Assembly (NCBI GenBank): GCA_003991915.1 | Contig: RQTK01000510.1 | Span: forward strand, 181,309-245,308 | Reading direction: 5' to 3' | Source of the DNA: Elysia chlorotica | Lineage: Eukaryota; Mollusca; Gastropoda; Plakobranchidae | Length of the DNA: 64,000 bases | Shown: positions 59,219-64,000 of the stretch, piece by piece | Position numbering within the stretch: position 1 is the stretch's first letter | How the letters are laid out: the number at the start of each line of letters is the position of its first letter | Position numbers and translations under genes: made by a program | Notes under the pieces: generated by a model | Seen by the model: the letters and a program-made list of their open reading frames with translations, nothing else | The model's database searches: none | Told to the model about the DNA's origin: nothing

Positions 59219-60961
59219 GCGATACAATTTTATTTAAATGGTAATAATTTAATATTAGAAATGATTATGGATAGTTTCAAAATTAAAAGTAAATGGATTT
59301 TAGTAGAAAGTAAATCTCTTTACTGTCTGGATATTCATTACCTTGCTTATTTTTTTGTTTTATGAAGGATCAACGAAAAAGCTGGCTATGTCATTAAGTC
59401 ACACATGGAAACACCTGACGTTACGCAGAAACTGGTATGTAGGCCTTATAGAAACAGTGCACTCGCTTGTCTTTACGTAGACGTTTTCAGAGCGTATTCA
59501 TGTAAAGAATTGCCAATACTTTCGCTCACTTTGTACTAAATATCAAAGCGCTCACTTGTAGGACTAAACTGAACCCTTAAAAAGCACTAAAATTCACTGA
59601 ATGTGGAGTATTACAAAAAAGAGAAATGAAAATCACGAATCTTTTTAAACATAGCATTATAAAACAATTTAGAGAGAGAAAAAAGGGCCTATAGGCCTAC
59701 AACATATCGCCCTCTCGTTTGTTTGTAACGTAGTATCCAACACTAGAGAGTGTGCTCTCTATTTTAGACGGTACCAAGACTAACGTCTGCAATTTTGAGT
59801 GTTGCCACATAGAGACAGAGCGGGGATACCATGGCCCCCGTCTCAGCTGGTCACAAAAGATTCTTTTATACTGAGACCCAACCAATAGGGGACTTAATCG
59901 GATAAATGCATTTTTGACTAACGCGGGATGCAAACCAGAGACTTCCGGATTGCGAAACTAATGTTATACCATTTGCACCTGTTAGCCAGTTCGCCAATGT
60001 ATGTTAAAAATGTTAAACGCGAATTTGACTGGCTCTCCCATGAACCAAGCGTTTTAATTTGGACAGTCATGTAAAACTCTGATCAGAATTGTGTGCTGGT
60101 ATTTGATATGAAAACACAGGTGCTCAGATACTAAATAGGTTAAGAAAGGGATAAAAAAAAGTGTATGACTGCTATAGACTATTGATCTTACTGCAAAAAT
60201 GAATGAAAATAATTATAATTATTATCATGTTAATCAATTTACCAAAAAAAAAATATACACAAAAATGCAATGAAATGGGCGAAATGGGCGAAACTAGCTA
60301 CAAATCCATTTCTGACTGGGTGCCCCAAAACCAATTTATATCTAAGTGAATAAAGCATTAATTTTTCTTATATGAAGATGCATAAAATTAGTATCCAGCG
60401 AGATGGAAATAAATCTGGCTACAGTCACAGACAGTTTAGAACAATTTACAAATTTAAACACTTTTCGTACTTGTGATAGCTTCGAGGCCAAACTATCATA
60501 TCTATAATTTTAAAAAAACAAGGTTAACATTAACACAAATAATAGAAAAGAAAGAATTGTTAAAAACTGAAAAAACAACAACAACGCTTCTTTCTCATTA
60601 TTAATAGTGAACTGGAAGAATTTGATACCACATAAGAGAGTGAAACCAAAACAGTAAAAGCCAATGTGTCGCCTAGATTAAGATAAGAAGTTTGCAACTG
60701 TAGCGGTAATATACCCGCATAAACATTATTATGTGATAAGGAAGCCGATTTATGAGAACGTGCCGAAAGATGACTATGTAGGGACAACTAATACAATAGC
60801 AATAAATGAAATATCGTTAATTTGTCTGGAATATAGGTCAAGATACTTAAATCAAAACTTACCGTCCGTTTGGGTTTATGCAAGCGATGTAGTCAATTCC
60901 CCAAATACATAGTGCTGCAACATAACACTGATTTAAACCCTTGAACAGCTGGTTAAGCTAA
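59219..60961. repeat. Tandem unit B (LINE-free copy)
   Basis: An uninterrupted copy of the ~1.7 kb unit. At 60705-60720 it reads ggtaatatacccgcat, the site where unit A has the LINE. It carries about 70 extra bases near 59297-59367 that unit A lacks. Confidence 0.93.
59768..59998 (-). mobile_element. SINE copy inside tandem unit B
   Basis: Paralogous to the copy in unit A, with taccaagactaacgtctgca, actgagacccaaccaatagg and cgggatgcaaaccagagact. Confidence 0.72.
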
Positions 60962-63900
60962 CCGCGGAGTCGTGGATTTTAATTAAAAGATTACACATAA
61001 TTACAAGTTAACGTCAACGAATACTCATTTTATAATGTCTAATCAATAAAACAACACAGCCTTGCTACTGGCTGAGAACATTAAAAAAACATCTCTCTAA
61101 TTAGAAACTATTTTCAGTAATGTGACGTCTATAACACACGTCATCAGTATTGTGTAGAATCAGAATACAACAAGAAAATTTTGCTGACCATCCTATGCAG
61201 AGACATAGTTAAGAACACCTTATTACACCTGGAAAATATTAAGGAAAGAGAGTCATAAGGAGACAGTAAATGTTAACAAAACAAATCTGGCACGGGCACG
61301 GAAGATAGATTGGTGGAGGCAAATGGGTTGACCCCATACATTTATAAATAGTGCTATCTATAAATCTATGTTTGACCCTAATTCACTCCCAGGGTTGACC
61401 TCACTATGAGAAAGAGACGTGAATGGACATTGCCATTAAGGCCAACCTGCTCGGCGCTTGAGTTGTTGACAGTGAAGATAAGGCATAACTATAAAAACTA
61501 TGACCGGAGCGTAATTAAATGATTGGAGAGCAGAGAGAATGATGATCAAAACCTCCAATGAATTCTATGTACAGAAATAACAGAACTCTCCAGGTTTAAA
61601 GCCGTTAACACTTTCTTTGGGGGAGAGGGGAGGGGCTCTTGTTTGGTAACATGTGGCATAAATAGTAGAAAATAGAACAAGACATGATAACACAACCTTT
61701 TTTTTTCTAAATGGTTACTTTGAATCTAAAAACCCATCTCTTGGTTTCCATACTTGTTATAACGTTGTCAAAGTTGTAGGCATGGATAAGACTTGTAATT
61801 AAAGACACACTTTTATCAATAAGGATAAAAGTGCAAGGCTTAAAAAAAGCATAACAGAAATCTTATTGTAATGTGGACTCCGTGTTTTTCCCCCTTTCCT
61901 TTTTAAATGTGTGAGTGTGTGTTTGTTGTGTGCAGGGGTACTTTTAATACTACCACAATACTCAAATTAGTATTCCACACGCATCGTATAATATCCCAAA
62001 TAACATTTGTAAAAGTTAATGGATCTTTTTCAGGTGGCTCCTTTTATAAATATATAGAGGTAAAAAAAGGAAATGAGGTTTTGAAGAAAAATATATTTAG
62101 GCTCACATGCATATTAATGCAAATTCAAGTAAACTTCATGAGTTTTTAGACACATAAAAAAAAAAATTTTTTTTTGTTATTTTCGCTCATTAAGCAGGAT
62201 GGCATTTTTTCTTTCACCAAGGGATACAACTCACTATAGCACCTTGTCGATTCAAGACTAACTGCAAGAGTTATCGGAATTCTAACGATATCCTACTCGA
62301 AAACCCAATAAATTTTGGTCGATGGCACTGCACAGTTGTGCCGAGTTCAATAGTTGAACTGGAATTTTTTATTTGGTTTTTAGGCTAGGAACTTGGTATC
62401 GTTTTGTAAAACTTGAACATAGTCACTATCCAAGATAGTTCACTTGATGGGAGAAATGAAAAAAAAGAGAACTTAGTAACTAACATAATTTTATATTCAG
62501 CATAAGTTTATAATTCATTCTGAAAAAAGCTATTGTTCTATTGCAACAGTTATGAATCATTGAACTGTTTTGAGGGTTTGATTGACAAGTTCAGATTTCC
62601 ATGTCTACTTGTCGCATCATCTCATAGTACCAGTTTAACTCTCTTGTATGGTATCTACCAGGTATGTGAAACAGAAAATAGTTTTTCCATTTGTATCTAA
62701 TACGTTTCATCTTTGGGTCCAGAACTCAAAACGATGATACGGAGTAAAGAAAATCTAGAAGTAAACACAATATACCGTTTATAGAAATTATTATTGAATT
62801 ATATGTTTTTGTGTACCAGGCTAATACATTTTCTTTCAAATAAAATGTAATAACAAATAAATTAGTGTCTCTGAACAAGTTTAAAAGACGTTCATGATAA
62901 TAATATTAAAGCTATCTCGGAAGGTTATTGAGCTGTTAACAATTGAAAGCTAAAACCAGCAGATTGATACACATTTTGTACTTATTTCGCTGGTTAGGAA
63001 TCCCGATGATAAAATGCCTTGAGCATACTGATTCAACATGTGATATTTGAAAATATTACTGTACTTATTACAATACTTGTATCGTATAATCTGAGGATCT
63101 TTAATTCTACAAATTTAAACTGAAAATTAAGTACTAATAAAACCATCAGAGCTATGTCGCCTTTATTTCGACGAAACATTTTCATTCATTTGAATCGATT
63201 AACAAAATTTAAACATTCCAATAAATATGGTGCATCATTTGTATTTTTTTCCTATTATTGACTTGCATAGTTCTAAATTTTTATTGCAAACTGAAAAAAT
63301 TCTGATTCTATTTTGTTTCGTTCGATGCCTAAACAAAACAAAACTGCTGAAATTTATAAATGAGCAATTTTTACCAAAACACAGAAAAAAATCAAGAATT
63401 GAGATGAAAACAAGAACTTTCAAACGAAGGCACTGTTAGTATTATCCCTCGAGCGCACTTTCCGCTTATAATAACATTTACTACCGGACAATTAGACGAT
63501 TTTGCATGAAAATTTAGTCGAAGTGAACCTTTTTAAATAGAGTATTATTGAAAGAAAAGATGCAGTTTATTACCATGGTATTCCGTTAAGAAAACAACAA
63601 TAACTGCGTTATCATTTTATGCAGTATACTTTATGAAAATAAAATAAAAAAGATCAAGATCAAAACAAGACGATGGCGTAACGACATCCTTTGCAAGGGA
63701 AACGAGCGGTAGAGAGAGTGGTCTTTAGTGATCGATTCAACATTTCTGTTAGTTGTAAAGGCAAACATGCAGATATTTCATCGAGATTTTGCACCCAGTT
63801 TCGGACGTAAGCAAAATGCTGTAGTTGTATGTTTAAAAGTCGACATAAGATATAGAAAAATGAAGGCTTACGAGAATTCGAGACCTACCTTCGCATTGTA

Positions 63901-64000
63901 CTTACTATCCTAGATCTAGGTACTCAGCTTCAGTTGAAACACACTGAAATGTTCTATATAATATTTGATGCAAAAAGTGTCTGCCCTAGTCTTTGATGTT
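60962..64000. other. No gene seen
   Basis: AT-rich flank of the tandem units. Short frames here have no recognisable domains. Confidence 0.5.

Overview
The window is eukaryotic nuclear DNA, most likely from a gastropod mollusc. It is AT-rich, full of microsatellites (mostly CT/GA, plus CAA, GAT, AAT and AGT), and carries many copies of a tRNA-like SINE whose tail resembles gacgttaaac plus CAACT repeats. Coding sequence is split into short exons with GT/AG borders. There are no operons, Shine-Dalgarno-led genes or CRISPR arrays. The species assignment is inference; I could not search a database.

Two protein-coding genes can be assembled, both on the minus strand. (1) A paraoxonase/arylesterase (PON family), 31516 down to 26650: five exons, 370 codons, all splice phases agree. 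Its first exon is only 119 nt, and the 816-base run of Ns (29499-30314) falls inside intron 1, so no coding sequence appears to be lost. (2) A monocarboxylate transporter (SLC16/MCT, 12-TM major facilitator), 43095 down to 33718. I find eight exon positions, one of them present twice as a tandem copy (81 nt each). About 594 codons result if a one-base frameshift in exon 2 is ignored. The MCT stop lies 2.2 kb upstream of the PON start codon.

Layout. 1-10.3 kb: dense old repeats, with 2.1-4.7 kb and 5.05-8.7 kb looking like diverged copies of one another, then a long CT tract. 10.3-26.5 kb: mostly noncoding, with scattered SINEs, a motif family containing ctcgctcgcgtgaaattccc, and direct-repeat pairs. 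26.65-31.5 kb: PON. 33.7-43.1 kb: MCT. 43.1-54.3 kb: noncoding, with a 1.3 kb element bounded by 54-bp inverted repeats (46887-48193). 54.3-60.96 kb: a tandem duplication of a ~1.7 kb unit, the first copy interrupted by a degenerate, 5'-truncated CR1/L2-like LINE (55777-58971); the second copy preserves the empty site. 60.96-64 kb: nothing recognisable.

The two genes do not obviously act together: PON enzymes are calcium-dependent lactonases/arylesterases of the secretory route, and MCTs move small monocarboxylates across membranes. The most interesting points are the duplicated MCT exon with 151 bp of perfect identity, the MCT exon 2 frameshift, the Asp-to-Asn change at a PON calcium position, the LINE with its paralogous empty site, and the nested inverted-repeat element.
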